Shown: positions 1 to 10,813, numbered from the stretch's first letter. The stretch: DNA of 64,000 nt from Mycteria americana (GCF_035582795.1 NC_134367.1:116026062-116090061); one strand, 5' to 3'. A program made the numbers and translations. Notes: a model not told the origin generated them from the letters alone.

Positions 1-2
1 CG

Positions 3-299
3 GCCTACCTGCGCGCCCGACAGCACCGCCCCACGCCCCCTACCACGGCGCCGCCGCCCGCGCCTGCCGCCGCCCCGCCGCTGCCGGGACGGGAGCTCAG
101 CCTGCTGGCCGCACAGCTCCGCGCCCTGGCCGACAGCCTCTCGCCGCCCGTCGCCACTCCGCCCTGGCCCTGGCCCGAGGCCCTCGCCTTCCCCCCCGGC
201 CCGCACGACGCCGGCCGGGCCCGTCTCCTGGGCGACGCGCTGGAGGGGGCGGGGCCCCTCGCGGCGCACGCGCACTGCGCGCCTTGCCCGCGCCAATAA
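3..299 (+). CDS. 3' terminal exon of an unrecognised gene (partial)
   Basis: This is the open end of a gene that begins before the window. Frame 3 is open from the first bases to a TAA at 297-299, about 98 codons. Its third codon positions are almost all G or C, and it shows a helix-like stretch reading ELSLLAAQLRALADSL after a proline/alanine-rich linker. The two other plus frames are also open because of the base composition, so the coding call rests on codon pattern, the plausible helix and the correctly placed poly(A) signal. I do not recognise the protein. A basic stretch, a Pro/Ala linker and a terminal leucine-rich helix would suit a DNA-binding or regulatory protein, but that is only a guess. 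It does not look like KLHDC3, the gene upstream of RRP36 in human. Confidence 0.5.
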   Translation, partial: AYLRARQHRPTPPTTAPPPAPAAAPPLPGRELSLLAAQLRALADSLSPPVATPPWPWPEALAFPPGPHDAGRARLLGDALEGAGPLAAHAHCAPCPRQ

Positions 300-300
300 A
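295..300 (+). terminator. Poly(A) signal AATAAA overlapping the stop codon
   Basis: AATAAA at 295-300 contains the TAA stop (297-299) of the upstream open frame. A GU-rich stretch, the usual downstream element, follows at about 321-345. If the frame is real, the 3' UTR is only the short run to the cleavage site, and transcription ends about 200 bases before the RRP36 start codon. Confidence 0.6.
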
Positions 301-529
301 CGCCCCTTCCCCCTGCCTCGCCTGGCTCTGTCTGCGCGTGCGCCGTCGCTCTCTGCCCCGCCGCTTCCGGTCCCGCGTGCGCTCTGCGCCCTCGCCGCGC
401 TGCTTCCGCGTCTGCCGCCGGCTCGCGGCCGGCCCGGGCGGGGCGGGGTCCGGGCGGGAGCGGCGCCCCGAGGGGCGGGGGGGCCGGCGGGGGCCCGGTG
501 CCGCGCGTTGCTGCTGGGAGCGGGCGGCG
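300..529 (+). promoter_or_regulatory. RRP36: RRP36 CpG-island promoter and 5' UTR
   Basis: This GC-dense stretch with many CpGs has no TATA box. It holds an ETS/GABP-type site in reverse (CCGCTTCCGG, 361-370) and overlapping Sp1-type GC boxes (GGGCGGGGCGGGG, 436-448). The CpG-rich zone continues through exon 1 to about 1120. The transcription start cannot be placed from sequence alone. All promoter elements must fit within about 230 bases after the upstream gene's poly(A) signal. Confidence 0.6.
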
Positions 530-806
530 ATGCGGCCGCGCCAGGAGGGCGCGGGGGGCCGGCCCCGGCGAGCCCAGGCGGCGGGATGGAGAAGAGCCGC
601 CGCCGTGGAGGATGAGGAGGAGGAGGAGGCGGCGGTAGGGCGGCCTCTGCGCCGGAGCGCGCCGGCGGCCGCGGAGCAGCCCCTCGGGAGGCTGAAGGCG
701 ACGGAGGGCGAGAGCTCCGGCGACAGCAGCGACGACAGCGGGAGCCCCTCGAGGGCCGACGGCGCGGGCAGCGGAGCGGAGGAGGAGGCGGGGGCTGGCG
801 GGAGAG
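530..806 (+). CDS. RRP36: RRP36 coding exon 1
   Basis: The exon begins at ATG 530 and ends GAG|GTAAAG, phase 1. It encodes 92 residues rich in Arg, Gly and Ala with a run of acidic residues and a Ser/Asp stretch (SSGDSSDDSGSPS), as expected of the poorly conserved acidic start of this family. A second ATG at 586 runs out of frame and stops quickly. Confidence 0.8.
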
Positions 807-3800
807 GTAAAGGCTGCCCCGCTCAGGCGGGCCCTGCGGGGCGGGAGCGCCCTCCGGGAAAGGTGGCGGTCCCCAGCCTGGGGCTCGCCGCCCCTCCTCG
901 GGGCCGCTGGCACGGCGCGCTCGGAAGGCCCGGAGGCCGGGCGCGGCCTGCGCGGCTGCGGTTCCCGGGGTCCCCCAGACGACAGTGCGTGTGGCGACGC
1001 GGTCGGGGCGTCACTGCCGCCCGTTGGGCGGGAAACGACTTGGCAAACGGCCTGGTCCCTTTCCCTGTGCCCGCTCCTTCATCCTCCCGCGTCCCTCCCC
1101 CACCGGCCCTGCCCAGGGGATGAGCTCAGGATCAACAGCAGCCTTTCGGTTTGAGCTGTCTGAGAGGTCTCTAGCACAAAAACTGACAGGGGCCTCTTCC
1201 TCATCTCCCCAGTCACCTTGCCCGTGTGCAGAAGATCTCGTACATCTTCTCAAGGACAGTTGCTTTCTGCAACTGTTGCTCAAGCAGGAGCTTGAAAGGT
1301 CCTCAACAGGACAGCTAAACGGGGAGAACCAGGTGGTGTATAGCTGTGGCAACAGTGGTGATGCTTGGGCTCAGCGTATTGAGGGGGTTGTTCTCATCTG
1401 CAGCAGTATATGCAGCATGGTTTCCTTGTCTTTAAAATGATCAAGGTGAGAATGAAAACCTGATAAGAAATATGTCAAAGGCCCTTGAAGAGAATTGTGA
1501 GGGAATGGACGTCCGTGTTAAATACTGTTAAATACATGGCATGGCACGGTTTTTCATAGGTGTGAGAAGCTACTGGTTGTCTTGTGAGAGGAGTCTCCTT
1601 GCTGTGGGTTTGTGGGGCTGTGGGGGAGGCGCACCTCATCTAGAGGTGGACTTTCAGGAAGAGGATTCCAGTGTTGGGTGGGGTGTGCCCCCATCTGTAG
1701 GCATTTCGTTTTCTTCTCTTAGTGGTGAGCTTTAGCAAAGCTCAGAGAGAAGACCACTGACAGTCACTCTGTCCTTCCCACAGCTGGATGTGAATGGGAA
1801 CAGCAATTTTGCTTTTACCATCTGTCTGGGCCCTCTCGTTTCTGGAACAGAAGTAGTTATACTAGAGTCCAGCACTAAGTTTGTTTCAGTGGGGAATGAC
1901 TGGGCAGATACAAGCTGTTTCTTAGGCCATCTGTTTTTGCATCCTGGATGCTCTTTGATGTGCTCAGCAGGCTGTATAGTTCTCAACAGCTTCAGCTGAG
2001 AAAGGTGTAAGGTGTCCATGTGTCACAGGAGTCTGCGGGAGGAGAGGAAACCTGGGGAGGCTGTGCTGGTGAGCAGGAAATGCCCATGTTATCAGCAGGT
2101 AACAGTATCTTAGCAAGAGGTGGAGAGAAGAGGAGACAATCCACAAAGTAATGGAGGAAGGGAAAAAAGGGCAGGAGGGAAGATGAAATGGACTATAGAG
2201 ACAGCACAGAAAAGGTAAATTATATTCTAGGGGGAAAAAGGAATGAAAAAAAAATTAGGAAATTAAAGTGTCAAGAAAGAATGCAAGAAACAAGGGAAGT
2301 ATGCTAATCCTGTCTTTTAATAGGTATTTTGGTGGAGAACACATCAGCATAGATTTTAAGGATCATGAACTCTCCTTGTGCAGAGGCTGTGGATGGGACC
2401 AGCCACTTTGGAGCAGGAAGCCAGCAACCTTTTCATGCACACAGTTGCCAGATCTGCTACCCAGCAGTGAACGCCTGCTGGGACCATTCACTTCTGCCCC
2501 AAAACAGGCTTTTTTTATGCTGATGTCAAATGATGTCTTTATCAATGCGAGTGGCTAATTCAGTCTCCTACAAATAGATAGTAGGATGTATTTCATGGAC
2601 TGATACTACTGTGTGGAAAGCACTTTCCCCATTAGGTTTTGGGTAGTCAAGTCTGGTCTGGTATTCTGTACCAGTACTGAAATATTTTATCAGTGGAAGC
2701 TCTGCATGCCTTTGGTTTGTCTGATTTATACCAAATCTCTTTTCTAATCCTTTGCTAAATGTTGCATCTGTTTATATGGTGTCTTTATCTCATTTTCATT
2801 GACATCTTTTAAGCCCTTGCTATTTTAACAGTATTGTTTTGGAATTGCAGCCAAATGGAGTATCGTAGTGCAAGTGATAGTGTCTTGTCTGTCTTCATGA
2901 AATGTTAAAGTAGCTTCCACATCATTCTTTCTTTCCTTTAATGCTTTCTTTGTTCTTGCTCAGAGTCTTTCATTTGTCTGTTCGGTGATGCTTTGAGTAC
3001 TCAGTGATACTCAAATATTGCCCTATATAGTGATTAATTGCTCTATACCCCAGTAACTTGTGTAATTAGCACAGATTTTTCCTATAGTGCAGCAGTCTAA
3101 AGCTATCTGCTCTGAATTTGAACAGCGTGGTGACAGATCAGATGCTCTTGTCTAAGTCGTAGAATGTATTGGTTTTCTTAAGTCCCTGTGAACCCCAACA
3201 GAGTGATTACTTTAAATCGCTGAGCTGGTTGGCACTCAGCTCTTATCTGAATGTGGGCACAGTTCTTTGGTCTGAAGATGATTTCATGTTCTGGGCGGGC
3301 AGGCAGGCAATAAGTGATTGTACAAGAGTGACACGGGGAAAGATGGAGAACCTGATGGAGATCAGAAAGGGCGACAGTGCTGTCATCCCGAAGAAGATAG
3401 GGGACAAGGGTGTTTGCAGGAGCCCAAGCAAGAGAGGATATCAAACTGCAGTAAGATAAGTGGGAAGCAGTGTAATGAAATAGTGCTGTATTCACTTTTC
3501 CTTTGTCCCTTGTGCAGCAAACTGGATATACAGTGTTCTCTTAAGCCTCCTCAGAGGACTAACAAGCGTTGACAGAGCAGAGTTCCTGGATGTTCAGAAC
3601 AAGCACAAAGAAAACATTTCTTGAGGCAGCACTTGGATATGCTCATTATGTTTTCTGGATGATGTGAGTAGATTCTGAAGCAGAAAGTCTTGGTTATTGC
3701 CAAGATGAGAGTCACTGGGATGATGAGTCTATGTTCGGAGCCAATGTGACTGGCCTCATGTTGCTTCCTTAATTTGGCAGCAGATTTGGGCAGAGCGTGC

Positions 3801-6800
3801 AGGAACCTTGCATCATGGGGCACTGTACTGGGTTTGCGTGGCAAGGTTTTGGTAGCAGGGGGGCTACAGGGGTTACTTCTGTGGGAAGGTGCCAGAAGCT
3901 TCCCCCGTGTCCCATTAGCTCAGCCTTGGCCAGTGGCTGTACCAACAACGGTGGTAGCGCCTCTGTGCTAACATATTTAAGAAGGGGATAAAACTGCTGC
4001 AGAACAGCAGGCGGTAGAGCGGAGTAAGAATGTGTGAGAGACACAACTCTGCAGACACCAAGGTCAGTGGAGAAGGAGGTGCTCCAGGTGCTGGAGCAGA
4101 GATTTCCCTGCAGCCCATGGTGAAGACCATGGTGAGGCAGCCTGTCCCTCTGCAGCCCATGGAGGACCCCATGCTGAAGCAGGGGGACGTGCCCCTGTAG
4201 AGAGCCTGCACAGGAGCAGGCTCTTGGCAGGACCTGTGGACCCGTGGGGAGAGGAGCCCATGCTGGAGCAGGTTTGCTGGCAGGACTTGTGACCCCATGG
4301 GGTCAGGAACAATCTGTTCCTGAAGGACTGCACCTCGTGGAAACGACCCATGCTGGAGCAGTTCTTGAAGAACTACAGCCCATGGGAAGAACCCATGTTG
4401 GAGAAGTTCGTGAAGGACTGTCTCCTATGGGTGGGATCCCATGCTGGAGCAGGGGAAGAGAGTGAGTGGCAGAGACAATGTTTGACGAACTGACTGCAAC
4501 CCCCATTCCCCATCCCCCTGCACTGCTCAGTGGGGAGGAGGTAGAGAAATCAGGAGTGAAGTTGAGCCCAGGAAGAAGGGAGGGGTGGAGGGAAGGTGTT
4601 TTAAGATTTGGGTTTTATTTCTCATTGCCCTACTCTGATTTGATTGGTAATAATTAAATTATTTTTCCCCAAGTCAAGTCTGTTTTGCCCGTGCTGGTAA
4701 TTAATGAGTGATCTCTCCCTGTTCTTATCTCGACCCATGAGCTTTTCTTTGTTTTCTCTCCCCTGTCCAGCTGAGGAGGGGAGTGATAGAGTGGCTTGGT
4801 GGGCACCTGGCATCCAGCCAGGGTCAACCCACCACAGGCAGGATGTGAGTGTTTTTGCTAGGCCACAGCTGGGGTATTTTGTGCCAAATGCACAGTATTG
4901 CAAAGGCTTAGAAAGACCGTGTACCTGTCACTGCTTAGAGGTGTTGAGCAGGCAAACGCTACCCAGGTGGTGTTTGCCAAGACTTTCTCCTTTAGAAGGG
5001 AGCCAGTGCAAACCCTCCTGTTTCTTCTTGCCCCTGCCATCATCCAGAGAACGGAATGAGCATATCCAAGTGCTGCCTTAAGAAGTGTTTTCTGATTGCT
5101 AGTCCTGAACACAGCACCCAGAGGTGTAAATCCAGAAAGAATTGTTGGTAATATTTTTGCATTGTGGTTATAAGAAGTGTTAAAGATTACTGTCACTAAG
5201 GGATATTAAAGAAACATAGCAACAGAAAATTCTAGAAGAATATCGTGTACATTCATCAGCACTTTGGGTAGAATTGGTTTTGCTGTTTCTTGTGTTATTT
5301 GTGTTGGTCAGCAGTCAGAGGAGAGAAGGAATATTTTATGAAATGCAAGGTATAAATAACACTGTGAGGAGCTCACAGCAAGGCTAGAATATGAAACTGA
5401 TTTTTGGTGTTGTGGGGTTTTGTTCTTCCCTCAGTGAATCAGGCTATAAGCTATTCCTATTGGTAGTGAGATGGTAAAGGTTGAATGTCGGTACTTCAGT
5501 AGTTTACAGGCCTCTGGGGGGCTGAGGAGGCTCTGCCATGGGAATCGCTTCGTTGCAGACTGAGCAGAGCTATGGCGGATGTGCAGTGGGGAGAGACTGT
5601 CTCTGAGTCTTAACAGACAGACTGAACAGGCCACGTGGTTTTCCTGCACCTTCTGGCTGGTCTCATGGTGTGAGATGTGATGATGCCCATTTAAAGGCAA
5701 TGGGACAAGAACGGTCTGTTAAAGTGAAAGAGTCAGGGCTGAGAGGTGAGCCCTTAGAATTTGTAATGCAGCCAAAATATAGCCCAGTGCAGAGCTTGTA
5801 CTGCTCTTTATACCAGGTAAAAACTTTGAACTGGTCTTGTGTGTGCTACTGAGTTGAGAGAGAAGCAAAGACATGTTGGGGAGAGGGGGAGACTATTCTA
5901 GTGCTAAAGACTGCAGTGATTAATGAGAGAGAAATCAAAGGCTGAGAGATGTAGTGGCTTCTTTCTGCTATGCAGTTGTATAGGTATGACACCACTGTGC
6001 TCATGTTACTGTCTCAGGCTCTGAGACATCCCTCTTGGTGGAATTTGGGGGTGGGAAGTGTCTTGAGAAGCTGTTCGGTTCAGGTGTGTCCTGCGCTCTC
6101 TTCTAGATCAATCTCACATGTCTTTTGAGGAACTACTGCGGGTGCAGAGTGATATGAGAACAAGAGTGTGCAAGCAGGTGACCAGTGGGAAGAAAACTGC
6201 AAAACCTACCAAAGCTACGTTGAAGCAGCAACAAAGCAAAAAGGGGTAAGGAGGTTCTTTTGTGATCAGAAAAATGTGTATGTGTGCTCTCTGCACTCCA
6301 GAAGTTATGCTGGGAGCTGCTCACAGTGTTGCCATTGCCTTGGAGCTGGTGTCGATCTCCTTTAATGTGCTACACAATAATGCCTTTCACTATAGTGTTT
6401 CATTTGGGAATGGTCTGTTGCTGTTTCAGAGCTCTTAATATCCTATCCTGTTCAAATCCCCAGCAGCCACCTGTTACTTGATAGTTAAATTGGCACTCAA
6501 TTCCTTTACACCCCCTGTATTAAGGCACTTTTAACCCACAGCATGGTATGTGTCTCTTAAGCTGTCTGATGGTGCTTTACTTGTGTCACCTGGGCCCTGA
6601 AATAGTTACCCTGCTGTCTTCTAAACCTCTTCCAGCTTATCAGCATCTTCTGCCTGGCTCCTGCTGGCTGGAGTTGCAGTGACAGCTAATTGTTCTGGAA
6701 TTTCATTCATCCTTCTGCTGTTGTCTCATCTGTGGCTTGTCTGTGTTGATTTTCCTTTTTTCTCCTCTACAGTACCTTTTCCTGTCCTCAGTGGTCTTTA

Positions 6801-7278
6801 TGTCTCCTATTTGCATACTCTGTAGGTTCTATTGATGTGGTGACTGTAAAATGTGTTCAACACAATAAAAAACTATCAGATCTTCTTACAGTCCTCCACA
6901 GGCCCCCACTGGTAACAACCATTATAACATTACCCTTTATTTGCAGTAGTTAGCTGGTTTTCAGTCCCCAGAGTTGTATCTAAGTGATTTGAACAGGTTT
7001 CCTCTGTTACACTGGCATTCCCTAACCTATTTCTGAATCTCTGCTGAATACATATTTCTTCTGCTGTAAACAGTTGATTAGAGTAATGTTTCTACTTTAC
7101 CTTTTACCCAAGAGTCGGGAGGATTTTGTGTAGTGCAACATCTTCACGCAGTGTCTCTTATTTCTGCCACACAGTTCGTATAATTCTGGTTTTATTTAAT
7201 TCCCGTAATCCTTTAAGTGATGCATCACTGTAAATCCCACATGCTGTTTCTCTCATGTTTTTGTTATGGAAGTGAGCT

Positions 7279-7311
<33 letters not shown>

Positions 7312-10113
7312 CAAGACTGCAGGGAAATCCTGGAACTGAGCTGGCTTCAGCAATGCTGTATTAAAGCTGACTCGAGATCATTGTTCAGAGGTGTAGCCCC
7401 ATCAGTGGACATGAAAATACACTGAATACTGCCCTAAGTGGGATTTGGAAAACTTATTTATGCCTGCAGGGTTTTTTTATGTTCCTGCCCTGGTGTTACT
7501 GTGTTGCTGAATGTGGGTATAATGTCCCCATTGTGGGTGCTCTCAGCAGCTGGTTCACAGGTCTTTTCATGTTTCTAATAGCTTACCTGATGTACTGACA
7601 AATCGCAGGACACAGCCTCCAAGTAATATGGGGAGAGTAATACCCCATTCTCCCACCTTGTACTGTCCCCCTCGTATACCTAAAGCATCAAGCTCTAAAG
7701 ACCTGTGTTGCAAGGAGAACTTGTTTGCTTAATTGGTTGCCACCATGGTCCTCATGGTCCTGAGTCACTCTGAAGTATCTTTTGGGATATGTACTGTAAG
7801 ATGTACAGCCCTTATTCCTGGGGGCTGACCTTCTCTTTACTTGTGTTTATCGTGTGCTTTCTCACTGAGCCCGGCCACAGTAAAATTGGCCTGTCTTTGT
7901 AATTACCAGGTCAGTGCAGAAATTCTCAACTTTGGTCTCACCTTTCAGTGTAAGTATTAATCCAGAGTGAATGAGTTGGGCCAGGAATAGGAGAGGATTG
8001 TTGCATGACGAATGAAAACATGGAGAGGGAGAGGAATAATTGAGTATGGCGCATTTACTGATGCAGTTGGTGGGTTTTTGCTTCATACAGTGGGGCTCTA
8101 TCAATTTTTATGTAGGATTGTTTTAACCACACATTTACAGATCATTTGGTTGCAATAGCCTTGTCTGGATCTTGACCAAGTCACCTCTTTGCTCTCTGTA
8201 GGTATCATGGTGAGGATTGAGTGGGAGAGTCTGCCGTTTTGGCACTGTGCAGTGATGTTCTCCTGAGGATCTGGCTAACATCCTGACATGTTAGCCTGGG
8301 CCTTATTCTGTCCTCTGCTCCGCTTAAATACATTTTTCTCTTTTTCAGGCCATTGGAGATGTCTGCCAAGAAGCCTGTACCTTTTCTGCGACAAGTCGTC
8401 TCTGTTACAAAGAAGGTGGGTGTTCCCCTCCCCAGTTCAGGAGCTGGCTTCCCTTAGTGATGCTAATAGGGCAAAGACATGGTAGTGGGGCTGCTGAAGA
8501 TTACACAGGCTGTTTCTAGAGGATAGGGCTTGGACCACTGTCTGGTGAGCGCAGGTAGTGCTAGTGAGTCTCTGGGGAGACCAAGAGGAGGTGCAGGAGC
8601 AGCTCCTCTCTGTATAACTTGCTGCCCTGTGTAATGCACAACTTGGAGTAACTTGAACATTTGAGACCCAAGTGTTTCTAGAAGATGTAATGGCTGCCAC
8701 CAATGACAATTGCACTGCAAGCTATGGTCATTGTTCAGTACTAATCGCATTGGAAGTTCAAATGTCCATCCAGTTTCTAATCTGAATATAACTTTATCAT
8801 TGCTGGATGTTGTGTCTCTCTTTGTATGACCTGACCCAGGTAATCTGTGAAAATCTAGATAGGTTTGAATGCCCAAATCCATCACCTTGACAACACATGT
8901 TCAGCCAGCTCTTGGTCTGGGAGTTGCAGGTGTTTGGAGGCAGCATTCATGCTGCTGTTCCTTGAACTGGCTACTTCTGGGTGGTAGACTTGCATATGGA
9001 AATGCCTGTTGCTTGGTAGACTGGATACAGGCATGATGACTTTGAGGGACTGCTGCTTTGATTATTGGACTCAGATGTTTTCAATGGTGGGTGCATAATA
9101 TTGCTAGTAAAACAAGTGGCAAGGTCTGATCCATGGAAGGAGAGTAAGCAGGCTATTAACAGGTAATCCTGGCCACAGCTCTTACCTCTGTCTTCCCTGC
9201 CTTCAGGTCCACAGAGACCCTCGATTTGATGACCTGTCTGGAGAGTATAAGCCTGAAATATTTATGAAGACATATAGCTTCCTGGACAGCATCAAGAAGC
9301 AGGAGAAGGAGGTGATGCTGTTTGCCTGTCCTTGGCCAGAAGAACCTTGCTTGGCAGGGGCAGCTTCCACAAAGGCCTTTCACAGTGGAGGTGGCAGGCA
9401 GGCAGTCATGCAGCTTTCTGCTCTCTTCTTCAGATGATTCAGAAGCAGCTGAAAAAATGCCGGAACATGGAGCAGAAGGAGAAACTCCAGCAGCTCCTGA
9501 ACCGCATGGTGAGTTCAGTGCAGCATCTCCTCTCCTGTGAGGCAATGCACTAGAAGAGAGGATGTGTGACTGGAGGTCTGCCTAGACACTTGCTGACACA
9601 GGTCGTCCTTTCTGTACAGACACAGCAAGAACAGGCACAGAAAAAACAGCAGAAATTGAGGGAGAGGGAGCTGTCGTTGAAGAGACAACAGAGGGAATTG
9701 GCCAAGCAGGGAAAGAAACCCTTCTTCCTAAAGAAATGTAAGTATTCAGTGTGAACATGCTGCAGGAAGACCTAGAGGGAGTACTGCTAACAGACTCCAA
9801 GCACTGGAAGTGAGTTGTCCCTGATACTCCACAGAGCTGTGGAGGGATTGTTCTAGCACTGGTGCTCAAGGGACAAGCCAGGCCTGGAGCCTGGGAGGGA
9901 GAGGTGAGAAGGGGCTGGTCTGTAGAGATAATTTGGGCTAGAGTTTAAAACCTTGCTCCCCTCTCCTCTACAGCTGAGAAGCGGAAATTGGAGCTAGCCG
10001 AGAAGTATGCAGAGCTGAAGAGGAGTGGAAAGCTGGAGAGCTTCCTGAACAAGAAGAGGAAGAGGAATGCCATCAAAGACAAGCGCCGTCTGCCATCACA
10101 GAAGAACTTGTGA
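530..10113 (+). CDS. RRP36: RRP36, ribosomal RNA processing protein 36 (complete, 7 coding exons)
   Basis: RRP36 is a nucleolar component of the early 90S pre-ribosome (SSU processome), needed for the first cleavages of pre-rRNA that lead to 18S rRNA. Joining 530-806, 6107-6245, 8349-8415, 9207-9311, 9434-9508, 9620-9737 and 9974-10113 gives 921 bases, or 306 residues plus stop, with phases that fit at every junction. Human RRP36 is about 259 residues; the extra length lies in an acidic, low-complexity N-terminus (residues 1-92). Family landmarks appear in order: MSFEELL (exon 2), PLEMSAKKPVPFLRQVV (exon 3), RDPRFDDLSGEY (exon 4), a lysine/glutamine-rich coiled coil (exons 5-6), PFFLKK at the exon 6-7 junction and a basic tail with LESFLNKKRKRN (exon 7). 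The start ATG has G at -3. The gene lies convergent to the TMEM121-family gene. Identity is secure; the exact N-terminus is less so. Confidence 0.95.
3591..3664 (-). repeat. Inverted repeat arm 1
   Basis: Its reverse complement matches 5038-5111 closely, including an unbroken identical run of 24 bases. On the minus strand it can be read as HHPENIMSISKCCLKKCFL. The family is unknown. Confidence 0.75.
3824..4836 (+). mobile_element. Solo LTR of an avian ERVL-type endogenous retrovirus
   Basis: The block starts TGTACTGGGTTTGCG and ends AACCCACCACA, the TG...CA borders of a retroviral LTR. Its text follows a repeat I remember from many bird genomes: a TATTTAAG promoter-like site near 3973, a GC-rich part built of CCATGCTGGAGCAG-like units, and an AT-rich segment near 4645 where the family poly(A) signal has lost a base (AATAATTA). 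The flanks GGCAC (3819-3823) and GGCAG (4837-4841) look like a five-base target duplication with one mismatch, which implies an old insertion. There are no gag, pol or env sequences nearby, so it is a solo LTR. The family name is from memory. Confidence 0.8.
4090..4460 (+). repeat. Minisatellite-like units inside the LTR
   Basis: Variants of a CCCATG...GCTGGAGCAG unit recur roughly every 45-65 bases, for example near 4138, 4255, 4348, 4396 and 4438. The array belongs to the LTR body and gives rise to long but meaningless open frames on both strands. Confidence 0.7.
5038..5111 (+). repeat. Inverted repeat arm 2
   Basis: This is the partner of 3591-3664 in opposite orientation. The same frame reads HHPENGMSISKCCLKKCFL. 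The solo LTR lies between the arms, about 160 bases from one and 200 from the other. Confidence 0.75.
6107..6245 (+). CDS. RRP36: RRP36 coding exon 2
   Basis: The acceptor is a polypyrimidine tract ending TTCTAG at 6106, and the donor is GTAAGG at 6246. Joined to exon 1 it reads D-Q-S-H-M-S-F-E-E-L-L. The MSFEELL motif is the conserved start of the RRP36 domain. A Lys/Gln/Thr-rich linker follows, and the exon ends in phase 2. Confidence 0.93.
6246..8348 (+). other. RRP36: RRP36 intron 2
   Basis: This is a 2.1 kb GT-AG intron without recognisable genes. The only notable feature is an A27 tract at 7283-7309. Confidence 0.85.
7283..7309 (+). repeat. A27 homopolymer
   Basis: An uninterrupted run of 27 A lies inside RRP36 intron 2. 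It could be the tail of a retroposed sequence on the plus strand, but the bases before it match no gene I recognise and no target-site duplication is obvious. Confidence 0.9.
8349..8415 (+). CDS. RRP36: RRP36 coding exon 3
   Basis: The acceptor is TTTTTCAG at 8348 and the donor GTGGGT at 8416. It encodes PLEMSAKKPVPFLRQVV followed by SVTKK, one of the best conserved blocks of the family. The exon ends in phase 0. Confidence 0.95.
8416..9206 (+). other. RRP36: RRP36 intron 3
   Basis: A 791-base GT-AG intron. I see no snoRNA that meets box and terminal-stem criteria, although ribosome-biogenesis genes often host them. Confidence 0.8.
9207..9311 (+). CDS. RRP36: RRP36 coding exon 4
   Basis: The acceptor CCTTCAG ends at 9206 and the donor GTGATG starts at 9312. 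The 35 codons include RDPRFDDLSGEY, the signature of the RRP36 family, and then a helix ending KKQEKE. Confidence 0.96.
9434..9508 (+). CDS. RRP36: RRP36 coding exon 5
   Basis: The acceptor CTTCAG ends at 9433 and the donor GTGAGT starts at 9509. The 25 codons form the first part of the coiled coil and contain EKLQQLLNRM, matching the human pattern. Confidence 0.95.
9620..9737 (+). CDS. RRP36: RRP36 coding exon 6
   Basis: The acceptor TGTACAG ends at 9619 and the donor GTAAGT starts at 9738. It encodes a Gln/Lys/Arg-rich helix and the conserved PFFLKK before the phase-1 junction. Confidence 0.95.
9974..10113 (+). CDS. RRP36: RRP36 coding exon 7 with stop
   Basis: The acceptor CTACAG ends at 9973. 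The exon encodes EKRKLELAEKYAEL, then a basic nucleolar-type tail (LESFLNKKRKRN, RRLPSQ) and TGA at 10111-10113. Confidence 0.96.
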
Positions 10114-10813
10114 CTGCTGGACAGACATGCTGTTGTCTGGCACTGCGACTCACTCTGCCCTGGAAGATGGCCATCCCTTTTCCCCCAGTATCTGCCTTTT
10201 GCTGTACAGTGATGCTGTTAGGCAGCAGAGCAGAGGCTGAAAAGAAATAGTGCTTTCTGTAGCTGAAATGTCCTCTTCACTTGTGGTTTACACAATGCCT
10301 GGGTGGTGACAAGTCTGTCATGCAGATACACATGGTGTAGACAGCTGTCTCTGTCCTTGCACCTGCTCATCTCTTCCTCTAGCTAGGAGAGCACAAGCCC
10401 TACCCTGCATTGCTGGCTCTACTCCAGGTCTTATCAGACACCAACTGATGTGGGAAAAGACCTCAGGTGGGAGTGCTCTGGTACAATGCCTGCTCAGAGC
10501 AGGGCTAGCACTGACTTCAGACCAGGTTGCCTAGGGCTTCTTCAGTTGGGTCTGGGAATGTCCAAGGACAGATGCCACCACCTCTCTTGGCCTCTGCACC
10601 ACTGCTTCAAGTTCTCAGGATGAAAGTTTTTTGTGTGTGGTTTTTTTTTTTTTTCCTCCTCCAGGAAACCTGCCTGGCTTTAGTCCATAATCATTGTCTT
10701 GTTCTCAGTGAAGTGCCTGGCTCCATCTTCTCGGTAGCCTTGTCATAGGTCTTGGGGGTGGGTGGGAAAAGGATGCTGTTAGGTTTCCCCAAAGCCTTCT
10801 CTTCCTGAGGGCG

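Larger units (their letters stand above)
807..6106 (+). other. RRP36: RRP36 intron 1
   Basis: This is a 5.3 kb GT-AG intron. Its first 300 bases still belong to the CpG island. The rest is ordinary intronic sequence apart from the solo LTR at 3824-4836 and two inverted repeat arms at 3591-3664 and 5038-5111. I see no other exon. Confidence 0.85.

Noticed and set aside
5-913. Open frame of 302 codons on the minus strand
   Set aside because: It is antisense to the upstream gene end and RRP36 exon 1, is low in complexity and is explained by GC content.
9033-9130. Possible C/D box snoRNA in RRP36 intron 3 (ATGATGA and a later CTGA)
   Set aside because: No terminal stem brackets the boxes, and there are no convincing C' and D' boxes.
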